A stretch of DNA of 64,000 nucleotides from positions 764,001-828,000 of the forward strand of contig NZ_CP047569.1 in assembly GCF_009903625.1 (NCBI RefSeq), written 5' to 3'. The notes beneath the pieces are model-generated. The model made no database searches. It worked only from the letters and a program-made list of their open reading frames with translations, and was not told the origin of the DNA. The position numbers and the translations under genes are program-made. This stretch comes from Microbulbifer sp. ALW1 (GTDB lineage: Bacteria > Pseudomonadota > Gammaproteobacteria > Pseudomonadales > Cellvibrionaceae). Shown here piece by piece: positions 1-12,267 of the stretch (position 1 is its first letter; every line of letters begins with the position of its first letter).

Positions 1-9
1 AGGTGCAAT

Positions 10-729
10 ATGCAGCGACCAAGCGGCCGCAAGCCAGAGCAACTGCGCGACGTGCGCATCACCCGCCACTACACCCGCCACGCCGAGGGATCGGTGCTGG
101 TGGAATTTGGCGATACAAAAGTGCTCTGCAATGCGTCGGTTGCAGCCGAAGTGCCGCGCTTTCTGCGCGGCCAGGGCAGTGGCTGGATCACCGCCGAGTA
201 CGGCATGCTGCCCCGCTCCACCGGCTCGCGCATGGGGCGTGAAGCGGCGCGCGGCAAACAGGGTGGCCGCACCGTGGAAATCCAGCGCCTGATCGGCCGC
301 TCCCTGCGTGCGGCGGTGGATCTCAAACTCCTCGGTGAGCACCAGATCACCCTCGATTGCGATGTTATCCAGGCCGACGGCGGTACCCGTACCGCCTCGA
401 TCACCGGCGCCTGTGTGGCTCTGGTAGATGCCATTCGTTATTTGCAGCGCGAGAAAATGATCGCCACCGATCCACTGAAAAATATGGTGGCGGCGATTTC
501 CGTGGGTATTTATGAGGGAGAGGCGTTGCTGGACCTGGATTACCCGGAAGACAGTAATGCCGATACCGATATGAACCTGGTGATGGCCGAGGATGGCGGC
601 ATGATCGAGGTGCAGGGTACCGCGGAAGGTGCGCCGTTCACCGAACAGCAGTTTGCGGAAATGCTGGCCCTGGGCAAGGCCGGGATCAGGGAACTGATCG
701 AGTTGCAGAAAAAGGCGCTGGCGGAATAA
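10..729 (+). CDS. rph: Ribonuclease PH
   Basis: Phosphorolytic 3'-5' exoribonuclease that trims tRNA 3' ends in the cytoplasm. The 239-residue protein has the full family length. The phosphate-binding GGTRT motif is at residues 124-128, and the acidic active-site stretch [14 protein letters not shown] is at 174-187, with the two family aspartates in place. The ATG at 10 has AGG a few bases upstream and begins with the usual MxRPSGR opening. crc and pyrE lie close by, as in pseudomonads. The family assignment is secure. Confidence 0.97.
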   Translation: MQRPSGRKPEQLRDVRITRHYTRHAEGSVLVEFGDTKVLCNASVAAEVPRFLRGQGSGWITAEYGMLPRSTGSRMGREAARGKQGGRTVEIQRLIGRSLRAAVDLKLLGEHQITLDCDVIQADGGTRTASITGACVALVDAIRYLQREKMIATDPLKNMVAAISVGIYEGEALLDLDYPEDSNADTDMNLVMAEDGGMIEVQGTAEGAPFTEQQFAEMLALGKAGIRELIELQKKALAE

Positions 730-804
730 TCCCCGCGCCGCTTCCTGCAACGCTAGTCCTGCAACACTATTCCTGCGGTCTTAACCTGCAACCATCCGTT
801 CTGA

Positions 805-852
805 AAAACCGGCAGCTATTGCCACCGCTAGTGGCAGGGTGCGGCCGGTTTT
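805..852 (+). terminator. Branched hairpin downstream of rph
   Basis: AAAACCGGC at 805-813 pairs with GCCGGTTTT at 844-852. An inner hairpin, TGCCAC/GTGGCA, lies between the arms. The right arm ends in a short T run, so this could end rph transcription before the TPR gene at 901. Only the sequence supports it. Confidence 0.5.
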
Positions 853-900
853 GTCATAGGCTTCTCTCTAGGTTTGATAACAAGGATAGTGAGAGAGCCG

Positions 901-2607
901 ATGAACAACCGTTACCTGGCTTCCATCCTTGCAGTGCTGCTGACCAGTTCGGCACACGTATTTGCACAGGATTCCGTTCAAGAAGCCCCAGCAAAAACCC
1001 AACACAAACACTACGAAGAGCCCCCGGGGGGCGATAAACCCTCCCCCGCTGGCAACATAGCCCCCCGCCTGCAAAACCTCGGCAAACACACCTTCCCGGT
1101 CTCCTGCGCCTCCGAGCAGGGGCAGAAATACATCGATCAGGCGATCAACCTGACTTATGCGTTCAATCACGCGGAAGCCGGTCGTTCCTTCCGCGAGGCA
1201 GCGAGACTGGATCCGGACTGTGCCATGGCTTATTGGGGCCAGGCGTTGGTGCTGGGACCCAACATCAATGCCCCCATGGACCAGGAGGCCGAGCCGAAGG
1301 CGTGGGAGCTGGTGCTCAAGGCGCAGTCGTTGGCGACTAGCGTGAATAAGCGGGAACGGGCATTGATCGAGGCGCTGACAAACCGCTATACCGGCGACCC
1401 CACGAATCGCCGCGAGGCCGACGAGAAATACGCGGCCGCCATGGCCAAGGTGGCGGCGGAGTACCCGGACGACCTCGATATTGCGACCTTATATGCCGAA
1501 TCGATGATGGACCTGCGGCCCTGGAACTACTGGATGCGCGACGGCACACCCTATGCGGGTACCGAAGATATCGTCGCACTGCTCGAGGGGGTGATGGCGA
1601 AAAACCCGCAACATCCGGGCGCGCTACACCTGTATATCCATTTGATCGAACCCACCAACAACCCGCAGCGGGCGGAAAAGGCGGCGGATACCCTGCAAAA
1701 CCTGATGCCGGGTGCCGGGCACATCGTGCATATGCCGGCCCATATTTATCAGCGGGTGGGTCGCTATGCCGACTCGGTAAAAGCCAATGAGCGCGCGATC
1801 CTTGCGGATGAAGATTACATCACCCAGTGCCGCGCCCAGGGGCTCTACCCGATGGCCTACTATCCGCACAATATTCACTTTTTGTGGTTTGCGAATACCG
1901 CCATGGGGAACAGTGCCAAGGCCATAGACGCGGCCAACAAAACTGCATCCAAGATCTCTGATGACACCTTGGAAGCCATGCCGTTGTTGGCTGGCTTCCG
2001 GGTTCTTCCCTACTGGTCGCTGGCGCGATTTGGCAAGTGGGATCAGGTGCTGGCATTGCCGGAACCCGCCAAGGACCCTTACCTGAAGGTCGCCTGGCAC
2101 TATGTGCGCGGGCTTGCCTTTATCGGCAAGGGGCAGCTGGACGAGGCACAGCAAGAGCTGGAGATGGTACAAAAGCTCAGCAGCAGCCCGTCGCTTGATT
2201 ACTCGATGTTCTCACCGAACAGCGCAAAACAGATCATGGCGATTGCGCCGGAAGTGCTCGCCGGAGAGCTGGCCGCGGCGCGCAAGGACTACGACAGCGC
2301 CGTGAATCACCTGAGCCGCGCGGTAAGATTGGAAGACGGCCTGGTGTATACCGAGCCGGCAGAGTGGCACTACCCACCGCGGCTGGCGCTCGGTGCGGTG
2401 CTGCTGGAGGCCGATCGGCCCGCGGAGGCGGAGACCATTTACTGGGAGGACCTGAAGCGGCGCCCGGACAATGGTTGGGCGCTGTTCGGGCTGTCGGAGG
2501 CACTGCGCAAACAGCACAAGGTAGATGAGGCCGAATTGATCGAGGCCCGCTTCAGCAAGGCTTGGCGGGATGCGGATGTGAAACTGAAGGCCTCGCGCAT
2601 CCGCTGA
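901..2607 (+). CDS. Exported tetratricopeptide-repeat protein
   Basis: A 568-residue protein with a Sec signal peptide (residues 1-23, cleavage after VFAQ). A conserved repeat region follows, with TPR-like helices around residues 60-110 and in the C-terminal third (NGWALFGLSEALRKQHK). The middle holds unusually His-rich motifs (HLYIHLIE, HIVHMPAHIYQRVGRY, YPHNIHFLW), which could bind metal or form a structural core. The start chosen is the ATG at 901 with GAGAG upstream; an earlier in-frame start would bury the signal peptide. It is a free-standing gene between two hairpins. It resembles a family of periplasmic TPR proteins with no assigned role, so no function is proposed. Confidence 0.8.
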   Translation: MNNRYLASILAVLLTSSAHVFAQDSVQEAPAKTQHKHYEEPPGGDKPSPAGNIAPRLQNLGKHTFPVSCASEQGQKYIDQAINLTYAFNHAEAGRSFREAARLDPDCAMAYWGQALVLGPNINAPMDQEAEPKAWELVLKAQSLATSVNKRERALIEALTNRYTGDPTNRREADEKYAAAMAKVAAEYPDDLDIATLYAESMMDLRPWNYWMRDGTPYAGTEDIVALLEGVMAKNPQHPGALHLYIHLIEPTNNPQRAEKAADTLQNLMPGAGHIVHMPAHIYQRVGRYADSVKANERAILADEDYITQCRAQGLYPMAYYPHNIHFLWFANTAMGNSAKAIDAANKTASKISDDTLEAMPLLAGFRVLPYWSLARFGKWDQVLALPEPAKDPYLKVAWHYVRGLAFIGKGQLDEAQQELEMVQKLSSSPSLDYSMFSPNSAKQIMAIAPEVLAGELAAARKDYDSAVNHLSRAVRLEDGLVYTEPAEWHYPPRLALGAVLLEADRPAEAETIYWEDLKRRPDNGWALFGLSEALRKQHKVDEAELIEARFSKAWRDADVKLKASRIR

Positions 2608-2635
2608 CGGTTGTTAACAGCGCTGCAGATACAAC

Positions 2636-2661
2636 AAAGGCGCACCCGGGTGCGCCTTTTT
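2636..2661. terminator. Bidirectional terminator between the TPR gene and crc
   Basis: AAAGGCGCAC and GTGCGCCTTT form a 10-bp stem around CCGG, with T runs on both strands. It lies between convergent genes, 29 bases after the TPR stop and 20 bases before the crc stop, so it probably serves both. Confidence 0.85.
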
Positions 2662-2680
2662 AGGTTGCGAAAGTCTGTCG

Positions 2681-3448
2681 TCAGACTTCCAGATCGTAAT
2701 CCATGATCACCGGCAGGTGGCTGGAGAAGGCGACGTTCTTATTGATGGCACCGTACTCGATCTTGTTTTTCAGGGTCTGCGACACGATCTGCATATCGGT
2801 ACGCCAGCCATCGCCCTTGCCCGGCTCGCCGCTGGGCCACCAGGTGAATTCATCGGCGTCTTTTACGATGCGACGGAAGGCGTCGACATAGCCGATTTCG
2901 TTGAACAGCTGATCCAGCCAGCGCTGCTCGTGGCGCATGAACCCCGGGGTATCCTGATGATCCTGCCAGTTCTCCACATCCGCGCGGCGGTGGGCCATGC
3001 CCCAGTTGCCACAGAAGATGAAATCGCGGCGCTTGCGGCTGATTTTGGCCAGGTGCGCCTGCATATCGTCGAAGAACTGTACCTTGGTTTCCAGCGAGGC
3101 TTCATCGGTAGCCACCGGCGCCAGCAGGGAGCCGACACTTAAACGCTCGAAGTCCGCCTGCAGATAACGGCCGTACATGTCGACGCCATTGGCAAAGCCC
3201 ATGCCGTAGATCAGCGCTTTCGGCTGAGCACGGGTATAGATGGCGACGCCGTTTTCGTGGGGAGTGCCAGAATCGAAGAAATAGCTGTAGTAACCGTCCG
3301 GATGGAAGATAGGGTGATCCAGCTCCGGTTCCAGTGAGCGCAGATCCTGCAAACAGATGATGTCTGCGTCCTGATCTGACAGCCAATCGTAGAGCCCGCG
3401 CTGTGCAGCCTGGTGCACACCATCAACGGACAAACTCACTATTCGCAT
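2681..3448 (-). CDS. crc: Catabolite repression control protein Crc (ExoIII-fold, inactive nuclease)
   Basis: A 255-residue protein of the exonuclease III/EEP fold, matching Pseudomonas Crc along its length (MRIVSLSVDG start, DVDMYGRYLQADF-type core, FTWWPSG near the C terminus). Crc works with Hfq to repress translation of catabolic mRNAs. Key nuclease residues look replaced: CLQD at 32-35 instead of LQE, FCGNWGMAH where ExoIII has GDFN, and SSHLPV instead of SDHxPV. That fits a regulator rather than an enzyme. It is divergent from pyrE and near rph, the same neighbourhood as in Pseudomonas. Assignment rests on recalled family features and synteny. Confidence 0.88.
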   Translation of the reverse strand: MRIVSLSVDGVHQAAQRGLYDWLSDQDADIICLQDLRSLEPELDHPIFHPDGYYSYFFDSGTPHENGVAIYTRAQPKALIYGMGFANGVDMYGRYLQADFERLSVGSLLAPVATDEASLETKVQFFDDMQAHLAKISRKRRDFIFCGNWGMAHRRADVENWQDHQDTPGFMRHEQRWLDQLFNEIGYVDAFRRIVKDADEFTWWPSGEPGKGDGWRTDMQIVSQTLKNKIEYGAINKNVAFSSHLPVIMDYDLEV

Positions 3449-3571
3449 TATTAGCCCCTTACCAGCGGACTGTGTAAAATTGCAGTCGTTATTCGTCTGA
3501 ACATTTTTCGATTGCCGCTCCCCATTCCTTGGGGACCTTCCTTCACCTTAGCCAATAGTTATCAAATTGCC

Positions 3572-4228
3572 ATGCAGCAGTACCAGCGCGACTTTATACA
3601 ACTGGCCCTGGAGCACGATGTGCTCTGTTTCGGGGATTTTACTTTGAAATCCGGGCGCCAGAGCCCCTATTTCTTCAATGCCGGCCGTTTCCACAGCGGT
3701 GCAGCGCTGGCCGCTCTGGGCAATGCCTATGCGGAAGCGATCATTGCCTCGGGCGTGGAGTTTGATGTCATATTTGGGCCGGCCTATAAAGGCATCCCGC
3801 TGGGTGCGGTGACCGCAGTGGCGCTGGCACAGAAAGGGGTCGATAAACCCTTCTGTTACAACCGAAAAGAGGCCAAGGACCACGGCGAGGGCGGAACCTT
3901 AGTGGGTGCGCCGCTTAAAGGCAAGGTTTTGATCATCGATGATGTGATTACGGCCGGCACCGCGGTGCGTGAAGTCATGCAGATCATCAATGCCCAGGGT
4001 GCAGAGCCGGCGGGTGTAGTGATCGGGCTCAACCGGCAGGAAAAGGCCGGGGATGACACAGATCTCTCTGCAATTCAGCAAGTTGAGCGAGATTACCGCA
4101 TTCCTGTGATCGGTATTGTGGAACTGGACGATATTATTACCTATCTTAAGTCGGAAGCTGCCAGTGATGAGTTACTGCAGCGAATCATCGACTACCGTGA
4201 GCGCTATGGTGTGAGTTCCGGCGATTGA
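3572..4228 (+). CDS. pyrE: Orotate phosphoribosyltransferase
   Basis: Transfers phosphoribose from PRPP to orotate in pyrimidine synthesis; cytoplasmic. The PRPP-binding signature [13 protein letters not shown] is at residues 119-131, and the orotate-site region [17 protein letters not shown] is at about 24-40. The chosen ATG at 3572 gives 218 residues and the standard [13 protein letters not shown] start. A frame open from 3512 would add 20 uncharacteristic residues. No strong ribosome-binding site is visible upstream. It is divergent from crc across a 123-base gap. Confidence 0.95.
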   Translation: MQQYQRDFIQLALEHDVLCFGDFTLKSGRQSPYFFNAGRFHSGAALAALGNAYAEAIIASGVEFDVIFGPAYKGIPLGAVTAVALAQKGVDKPFCYNRKEAKDHGEGGTLVGAPLKGKVLIIDDVITAGTAVREVMQIINAQGAEPAGVVIGLNRQEKAGDDTDLSAIQQVERDYRIPVIGIVELDDIITYLKSEAASDELLQRIIDYRERYGVSSGD

Positions 4229-4358
4229 TCCGGGCCCGAGTTTTGCAGATGGAGCCTGAGGGATACGCCTGCTGACTCGTCAAATATCTACCGGAGCGCA
4301 AAAGGAACCTCGGTTCTGGTCGAAATTTGAACAACTATAAGCGTGAAGAAGAGATAGC

Positions 4359-4955
4359 GTGAAAACTGCATATGCGCTGGCACTGGCCGGCGCCCTTCTG
4401 ACACTGGATGTCGGAGCTGCAACCCAGGGGTGGGACGGCAAGGTGTTGTACCGCTACACCGACGAACACGGCGTACAGGTGCTGGATGATCAGGTGCCGC
4501 CTCGCTTTGTGGCCAAGGGCTATGAAGTGATTACGCCCACCGGCCGACTTTTACAGGTGGTGGAACCGGAACTGACGGGTAAGCAACTGGCGGAAAAACA
4601 GCGCCGCGAAGCCCGTATGGCGGCCGACCTGCAATTGTTGAAACGCTATAACAGCCTTGCGGACATCGAATCGGCGCGCAAACGCAAACTCGCCATTGTG
4701 CAGCAGGATATTGCCATCCTGAGATCCAATATCACTAGCCTGAACCGCCAGATCGAAAGCGAAGAATCTGCCGCTGCGCGCACCCAGCGCAATGGCGGCA
4801 CGGTATCCCCCGAACTGCTGGAGCGGATTGAAAACCTGCGCACGGAAGTGGGTGTGGTCAGTGAGCGCCTGTCACTGCGCGAGAAGGAAGCCCTGGCAAT
4901 CAACAGCGAGTTTGATCAGGCCTCCAGCCGCTATCAGGAAATCGCCGGCAAGTAA
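4359..4955 (+). CDS. Exported DUF4124-type coiled-coil protein
   Basis: 198 residues: a signal peptide (about 1-20), a short DUF4124-like segment (GKVLYRYTDEHGVQVLDD, about 27-44), then a long charged helix rich in Glu, Arg and Lys (about 70-195) that looks like a coiled coil. DUF4124 proteins are common envelope proteins of unknown role in gammaproteobacteria. It stands alone between pyrE and the convergent slmA. No function is assigned. Confidence 0.75.
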   Translation: MKTAYALALAGALLTLDVGAATQGWDGKVLYRYTDEHGVQVLDDQVPPRFVAKGYEVITPTGRLLQVVEPELTGKQLAEKQRREARMAADLQLLKRYNSLADIESARKRKLAIVQQDIAILRSNITSLNRQIESEESAAARTQRNGGTVSPELLERIENLRTEVGVVSERLSLREKEALAINSEFDQASSRYQEIAGK

Positions 4956-5019
4956 GCCGGCATTCCAAAGTCTGAACGCCGGCATGTTACTGCCCGGCCA
5001 CCGTTTTCCGGTTTTTCCC

Positions 5020-5631
5020 TCAGTTGTGCGCGCTCAGCGCACTCTCCCGAAAGAATCCCGCCACCAACACCGGCCACTGCTCTGCCCAGTATTCAGTGGG
5101 GCGGCGTTTAAAGCCACTGCGCACATACTGCACGATACGACCTTCGGCACTGGCCAGCAGCAGGTTGGCTGCCGCGGTCAGTGGGATGGCCGGACGCAAT
5201 TGCTCACGCAACTCCGCTTCCCGCAGTATCTGCTTGAGCTGGGTTTCCAGGCGATCGAACAGTTGCAGGATACGGCCGTGCAGGCGCTCGGTTTCACCGG
5301 TCAGGGCGTCGCCGGTGAGGAGACGGGTGATGCCCGGGTTGCGCTCGCAGAAGGCCAGTAGCAGGTGCAGTATCTTTTGGCAGCGGTTCAGCGCCGAGGG
5401 CTCGTCGTCGAGAATCAGTTTGATGCGGCTGAAAATGGTCTCTTCGATAAACTCGATCAGACCTTCAAACATCTTGGATTTGCTGGGGAAGTGACGGTAG
5501 AGCGCCGCTTCGGAAAAGCCCACCTCTTTGGCAAGTGCCGCGGTGGTGATGCGGGCGCCGGGACTGGCCTCCAGCATATGGGCCAGGGCCTGCAGGATTT
5601 GCTGGCGCCGATTGATTTTTTCGCTGCTCAT
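5020..5631 (-). CDS. slmA: Nucleoid occlusion factor SlmA (TetR family)
   Basis: 203 residues, the normal SlmA length. The N-terminal TetR helix-turn-helix spans about residues 28-50 ([15 protein letters not shown]), and the opening [15 protein letters not shown] is typical of SlmA. SlmA binds chromosomal sites and blocks FtsZ ring assembly over the nucleoid. In E. coli and pseudomonads it sits near pyrE and argB/coaBC, and the order pyrE-slmA-argB-algC-coaBC here agrees. Confidence 0.93.
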   Translation of the reverse strand: MSSEKINRRQQILQALAHMLEASPGARITTAALAKEVGFSEAALYRHFPSKSKMFEGLIEFIEETIFSRIKLILDDEPSALNRCQKILHLLLAFCERNPGITRLLTGDALTGETERLHGRILQLFDRLETQLKQILREAELREQLRPAIPLTAAANLLLASAEGRIVQYVRSGFKRRPTEYWAEQWPVLVAGFFRESALSAHN

Positions 5632-5868
5632 TGACTGCCTTTACCCGGAATATTCAGCCGGGAACTGATTTTGTTGTTGTGCCGATGTTGTTCTCTTTGG
5701 CCGGTCTTTCAGCGTTGTATGTTGTTGCTTCGGTGTTGCCACCGGAAGCCGGGTGTCAGAAGCCCTTTGTAAATCGCGGAAAGACCGTTGGTCGGCGCCA
5801 GAATCCTAACGATTCGGCGCCACGGCATCAATTGTTAGTGGCCGTTAACATCGTTAATGTGACCAAAA

Positions 5869-9169
<3,301 letters not shown>

Positions 9170-9291
9170 GTTTGAAGCCACGACTTTTCAGTCTCCCAGT
9201 CTTCCCAGACCAGCCCCCGGACCGGTTCAGTGTTTTCTGAATCTTGTGTTGTTATTTGTCGTTATGTTTCGAGCTTGTTGCCGCACGCATT

Positions 9292-10500
9292 CTATGAAAA
9301 CGCTTTCGCGGCAATCAGTGCAATCAATTCATTGGCCAGCTCGGTTTTGAGGGCCGCGGGCAGGGTGTGCTGCCCCGCCTTATCAATTACCGTGACCTGG
9401 TTGCGGTCACTGTTGAAGCCTCCCGCCGGGTCACTGACGTCATTGGCGATGATCATGTCGAGATTCTTGCGCGCCAGTTTGCCCTGGGCGTGCTCGACCA
9501 CCTTTTCTGTTTCCGCGGCAAATCCCACCACGAAAGGGCGCCGTTCACTGCGCCCGGCGATGGCGGCGACGATATCCGGGTTTTTCACCAGCTGCAGTAC
9601 ATCGCTGTCGTTGCCGTCTTCTTTCTTTATTTTCTGTGCCGCGATGACCGCGGGGCGGAAGTCCACCACGGCGGCCGAGGCAATAAACAGATCGCAGTCA
9701 TCGGCCGCTTGCTCCGCCGCCTGGTGCATATCCTCGGTGCTGACCACATCCACGCGCTTGACTCCGGCAGGGGTATCGAGGCGCACCGGCCCGGCAATCA
9801 GGGTTACCTCGGCACCGGCGCGGGCGGCGGCGGCGGCGATGGCAAAACCCATTTTGCCGGAGCTGTGATTGCTCAGGTAGCGCACCGGGTCCAGGGCCTC
9901 CCGGGTGGGGCCGGCGGTGATGGTGACTTTTTTACCGCGCATTACTTGGGGTGGAGCAATTCGACTGGAGAGTTGATCGACAATTTCCAGTGGTTCCAGC
10001 ATCCGCCCGGGACCCACGTCACCGCAGGCCTGGCTGCCGGCACCGGGGCCGAGCAGGACGACACCGCGGGATGCGAGGGTCTGCGCATTGGCCTGGGTGG
10101 CGGGGTGGCGCCACATGGCCTGGTTCATGGCGGGCGCCAGTACCAGCGGGGTCTCTGAGGCCAGGCACAGGGTAGTGAGCAGGTCGTCGGCTATGCCGGC
10201 CGCGAGTCGCGCCATGCAGCTGGCACTTGCCGGGGCGATGAGGATGACATCGGCCCATTTGGCCAGCTCAATATGTCCCATGGCGGCTTCGGCGGCGGGG
10301 TCCAGCAGATTGGTGTGTACCGGGTTGCCGGACAGGGCCTGAAAGGTGAGCGGACGCACGAACTCCTGGGCACCGGCGGTCATAACGACGCGCACAGTGG
10401 CGCCGCAATCCTGAAGCCTACGTACCAGGTCGGCGCTTTTATAGGCGGCGATACCGCCGGTAACGCCCAGCAATATGCGTTTGTCGGCCAGGGAGGACAT
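9292..10500 (-). CDS. coaBC: Bifunctional phosphopantothenoylcysteine decarboxylase/synthetase
   Basis: Catalyses two steps of coenzyme A synthesis. The CoaC half (about 1-180) has the flavin-binding start RILLGVTGGIAAYKS, the APAMNQAMW motif and the ACGDVGPGRM flap with the active Cys. The CoaB half follows (HSSGKMGFAIA, later KIKKEDG). The ATG at 10500 gives 402 residues and the usual start; a frame open to 10542 would add 14 atypical residues. In pseudomonads dut lies between algC and coaBC, but here the 122-base gap holds no gene. Confidence 0.96.
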   Translation of the reverse strand: MSSLADKRILLGVTGGIAAYKSADLVRRLQDCGATVRVVMTAGAQEFVRPLTFQALSGNPVHTNLLDPAAEAAMGHIELAKWADVILIAPASASCMARLAAGIADDLLTTLCLASETPLVLAPAMNQAMWRHPATQANAQTLASRGVVLLGPGAGSQACGDVGPGRMLEPLEIVDQLSSRIAPPQVMRGKKVTITAGPTREALDPVRYLSNHSSGKMGFAIAAAAARAGAEVTLIAGPVRLDTPAGVKRVDVVSTEDMHQAAEQAADDCDLFIASAAVVDFRPAVIAAQKIKKEDGNDSDVLQLVKNPDIVAAIAGRSERRPFVVGFAAETEKVVEHAQGKLARKNLDMIIANDVSDPAGGFNSDRNQVTVIDKAGQHTLPAALKTELANELIALIAAKAFS

Positions 10501-10638
10501 ATTCTGTGGTTCCGGTTCTCTGAGAGCGGGTAAGATTACCATTTTAGCGCCGCGGGCAATATGACCCGTCGGGGTTCGCCGGCAAGGGATTTGCCGGGGC
10601 CTGTGGCAAGCGAGTAATTACTTATCCAGGGAGGGAGT

Positions 10639-11313
10639 ATGGCGATTACGGATTGGCCGGCCGAGGAGCGGCCGCGGGAAAAGTTGCTGGCGAAGGGGGC
10701 CGAGGCGCTGTCGGATGCTGAACTGCTGGCGATTTTCCTGCGCACGGGGCTGCCGGGGGTGTCGGCAGTGGATCTGTCGCGTCAGTTGTTGGTAGATTTC
10801 GGCGGTCTGCGACCGCTGCTGGAGGCGGATCGCAAGTCATTTTGTGCCGCCAAGGGGCTGGGGGATGCGAAGTTCGTGCAGTTGCAGGCGGTTCTGGAGA
10901 TGGGCCGGCGGCATCTGGCGGAAGATCTGAAGCGCACTGATGCGCTGACCAGTCCCCAGGCGGTGCGTGACTATCTGTCCGCTCAGCTGCGTCACCGCAC
11001 CAGGGAGGTGTTCTGCTGCCTGTTTCTGGACAGCCAGCACCGGGTGATTGCCTACCAAGAGCTGTTTGAAGGTACCTTGAATGCGGCCAGTGTCTATCCC
11101 CGCGAAGTCGTCCAGGCCGCCCTCGCCAAGGGTGCCGCCGCGGTCATCCTGGCCCATAACCACCCTTCGGGCGTCAGCGAACCGAGTCAGGCGGATATTC
11201 ATATCACCGGACGGCTGAAGGACGCCCTGGCGTTGGTGGATATCCGGGTGCTGGATCATCTGATTGTTGGCGAAGGGGGTGGATGCTCTTTTGCTGAGCG
11301 GGGGCTGCTTTGA
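10639..11313 (+). CDS. radC: RadC-family JAB/MPN protein
   Basis: 224 residues. An N-terminal helix-hairpin-helix region (about 1-95) is followed by a JAB1/MPN domain with the metal-binding motif [16 protein letters not shown] near residue 175. The biochemical role of RadC is unsettled; the old name DNA-repair protein is not well supported. It is divergent from coaBC and upstream of the rpmBG promoter region, the usual coaBC-radC-rpmB order. AGGGAG precedes the ATG. Confidence 0.93.
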   Translation: MAITDWPAEERPREKLLAKGAEALSDAELLAIFLRTGLPGVSAVDLSRQLLVDFGGLRPLLEADRKSFCAAKGLGDAKFVQLQAVLEMGRRHLAEDLKRTDALTSPQAVRDYLSAQLRHRTREVFCCLFLDSQHRVIAYQELFEGTLNAASVYPREVVQAALAKGAAAVILAHNHPSGVSEPSQADIHITGRLKDALALVDIRVLDHLIVGEGGGCSFAERGLL

Positions 11314-11351
11314 TTGGGTGAGTTGCCCTGAGAGCGGCGCGGTGGCGGCAA

Positions 11352-11453
11352 GGTACCGGGTACGGCTTTTCAGGACCGCTGTGAATACATCCCTGTACGC
11401 TTCGTCGGCAACATCCCTGTTGCCGACGATCCTGAAAAGCCGCACCCGGCACC
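11352..11453 (+). repeat. Intergenic double-hairpin palindrome, copy 1
   Basis: Outer arms 11352-11375 and 11430-11453 are complementary over 24 bases with two mismatches. Between them lie a short hairpin (TACATCCCTGTA) and a long hairpin with arms GTCGGCAACA/TGTTGCCGAC around loop TCCC. GGTGGCGG just outside the left arm recurs beside other copies. It lies 38 bases after the radC stop. Same family as the copies at 26364, 26938, 39206, 45900 and 57940. Confidence 0.9.
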
Positions 11454-11556
11454 CTGCCTTCGCTTCAAGCTATGCACTCCGTTTCACTTGGGAATAGCGA
11501 AGCCTGTGCATTCGACTTAAAGTGTCTGACCAGACAGCAAAAAGATTGATCAAAAC

Positions 11557-11585
11557 TTGCCCCACCATAGGTGTTCTGGTATAAA
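11557..11585 (+). promoter_or_regulatory. Sigma-70-type promoter for rpmB-rpmG
   Basis: TTGCCC at 11557-11562 is followed, after exactly 17 bases, by TATAAA at 11580-11585. This leaves a leader of about 115 bases before rpmB at 11707. The intergenic stretch 11314-11706 otherwise holds only the repeat at 11352-11453. Confidence 0.7.
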
Positions 11586-11706
11586 ACGCCGCTCTTTGCG
11601 GCCGGGCCAGATTCTATACAGATCCCGCGGTCGCGCTGGATACCGAATTTGTTCCCTAGCCCCGCCTATGAGCTGAGGGCACGAGAGTTTTTAAGAGGCC
11701 AATCAG

Positions 11707-11943
11707 ATGTCTAAGGTATGTCAGGTAACCGGTAAGCGCCCGGTAACCGGAAACAACGTTTCTCACGCCAAAAACCGCACCAAGCGTCGCTTCGTGCCGA
11801 ACCTGCAGTCACACCGTTTCTGGGTGGAAGCAGAGAAGCGCTTCGTGAAGCTGCGCATTTCTACTAAAGGTATGCGTATTATCGATAAGAAAGGTATCGA
11901 TACCGTACTGGCAGAGCTGCGCAAGCGCGGCGAGAAAGTTTAA
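11707..11943 (+). CDS. rpmB: 50S ribosomal protein L28
   Basis: 78 residues with the L28 signature start ([20 protein letters not shown]) and the conserved [17 protein letters not shown] stretch. Structural protein of the large ribosomal subunit. AGAGG lies about 9 bases upstream of the ATG. It is followed after 33 bases by rpmG in the standard rpmBG operon. Confidence 0.98.
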   Translation: MSKVCQVTGKRPVTGNNVSHAKNRTKRRFVPNLQSHRFWVEAEKRFVKLRISTKGMRIIDKKGIDTVLAELRKRGEKV

Positions 11944-11976
11944 TTACTGCTGTAAGAGCAGATCGGAGATAGAACA

Positions 11977-12132
11977 ATGCGTGACAAGATTCGCCTGAAT
12001 TCCAGCGCCGGCACCGGCCACTTCTACACCACTGACAAGAACAAGCGCAACATGCCTGAGAAAATGGAGATCAAAAAATACGATCCCGTTGCTCGCAAGC
12101 ACGTTATGTACAAGGAAGGCAAAATCAAGTAA
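11977..12132 (+). CDS. rpmG: 50S ribosomal protein L33
   Basis: A 51-residue protein starting [19 protein letters not shown] and ending [11 protein letters not shown], a full-length L33. It has no cysteines, so it is the zinc-independent form. It lies 33 bases after rpmB and is followed by a strong terminator. GGAG precedes the ATG. Confidence 0.98.
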   Translation: MRDKIRLNSSAGTGHFYTTDKNKRNMPEKMEIKKYDPVARKHVMYKEGKIK

Positions 12133-12154
12133 TTGATTGCCTTGCTAGTTCGCG

Positions 12155-12181
12155 AAAAAGCCCGGTTTTCCGGGCTTTTTT
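12155..12181 (+). terminator. Rho-independent terminator of rpmBG
   Basis: AAAAAGCCCGG and CCGGGCTTTTTT form a GC-rich stem with loop TTTT and a T run, 22 bases after the rpmG stop. Confidence 0.92.
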
Positions 12182-12267
12182 GTGCCTGAGAAAAACTAAG
12201 TAGCAAGATGCGAAGGCTTCGCTAGGAGCGGCCACTCAACTACTAGAGGCTATCCGGAACCCATACC

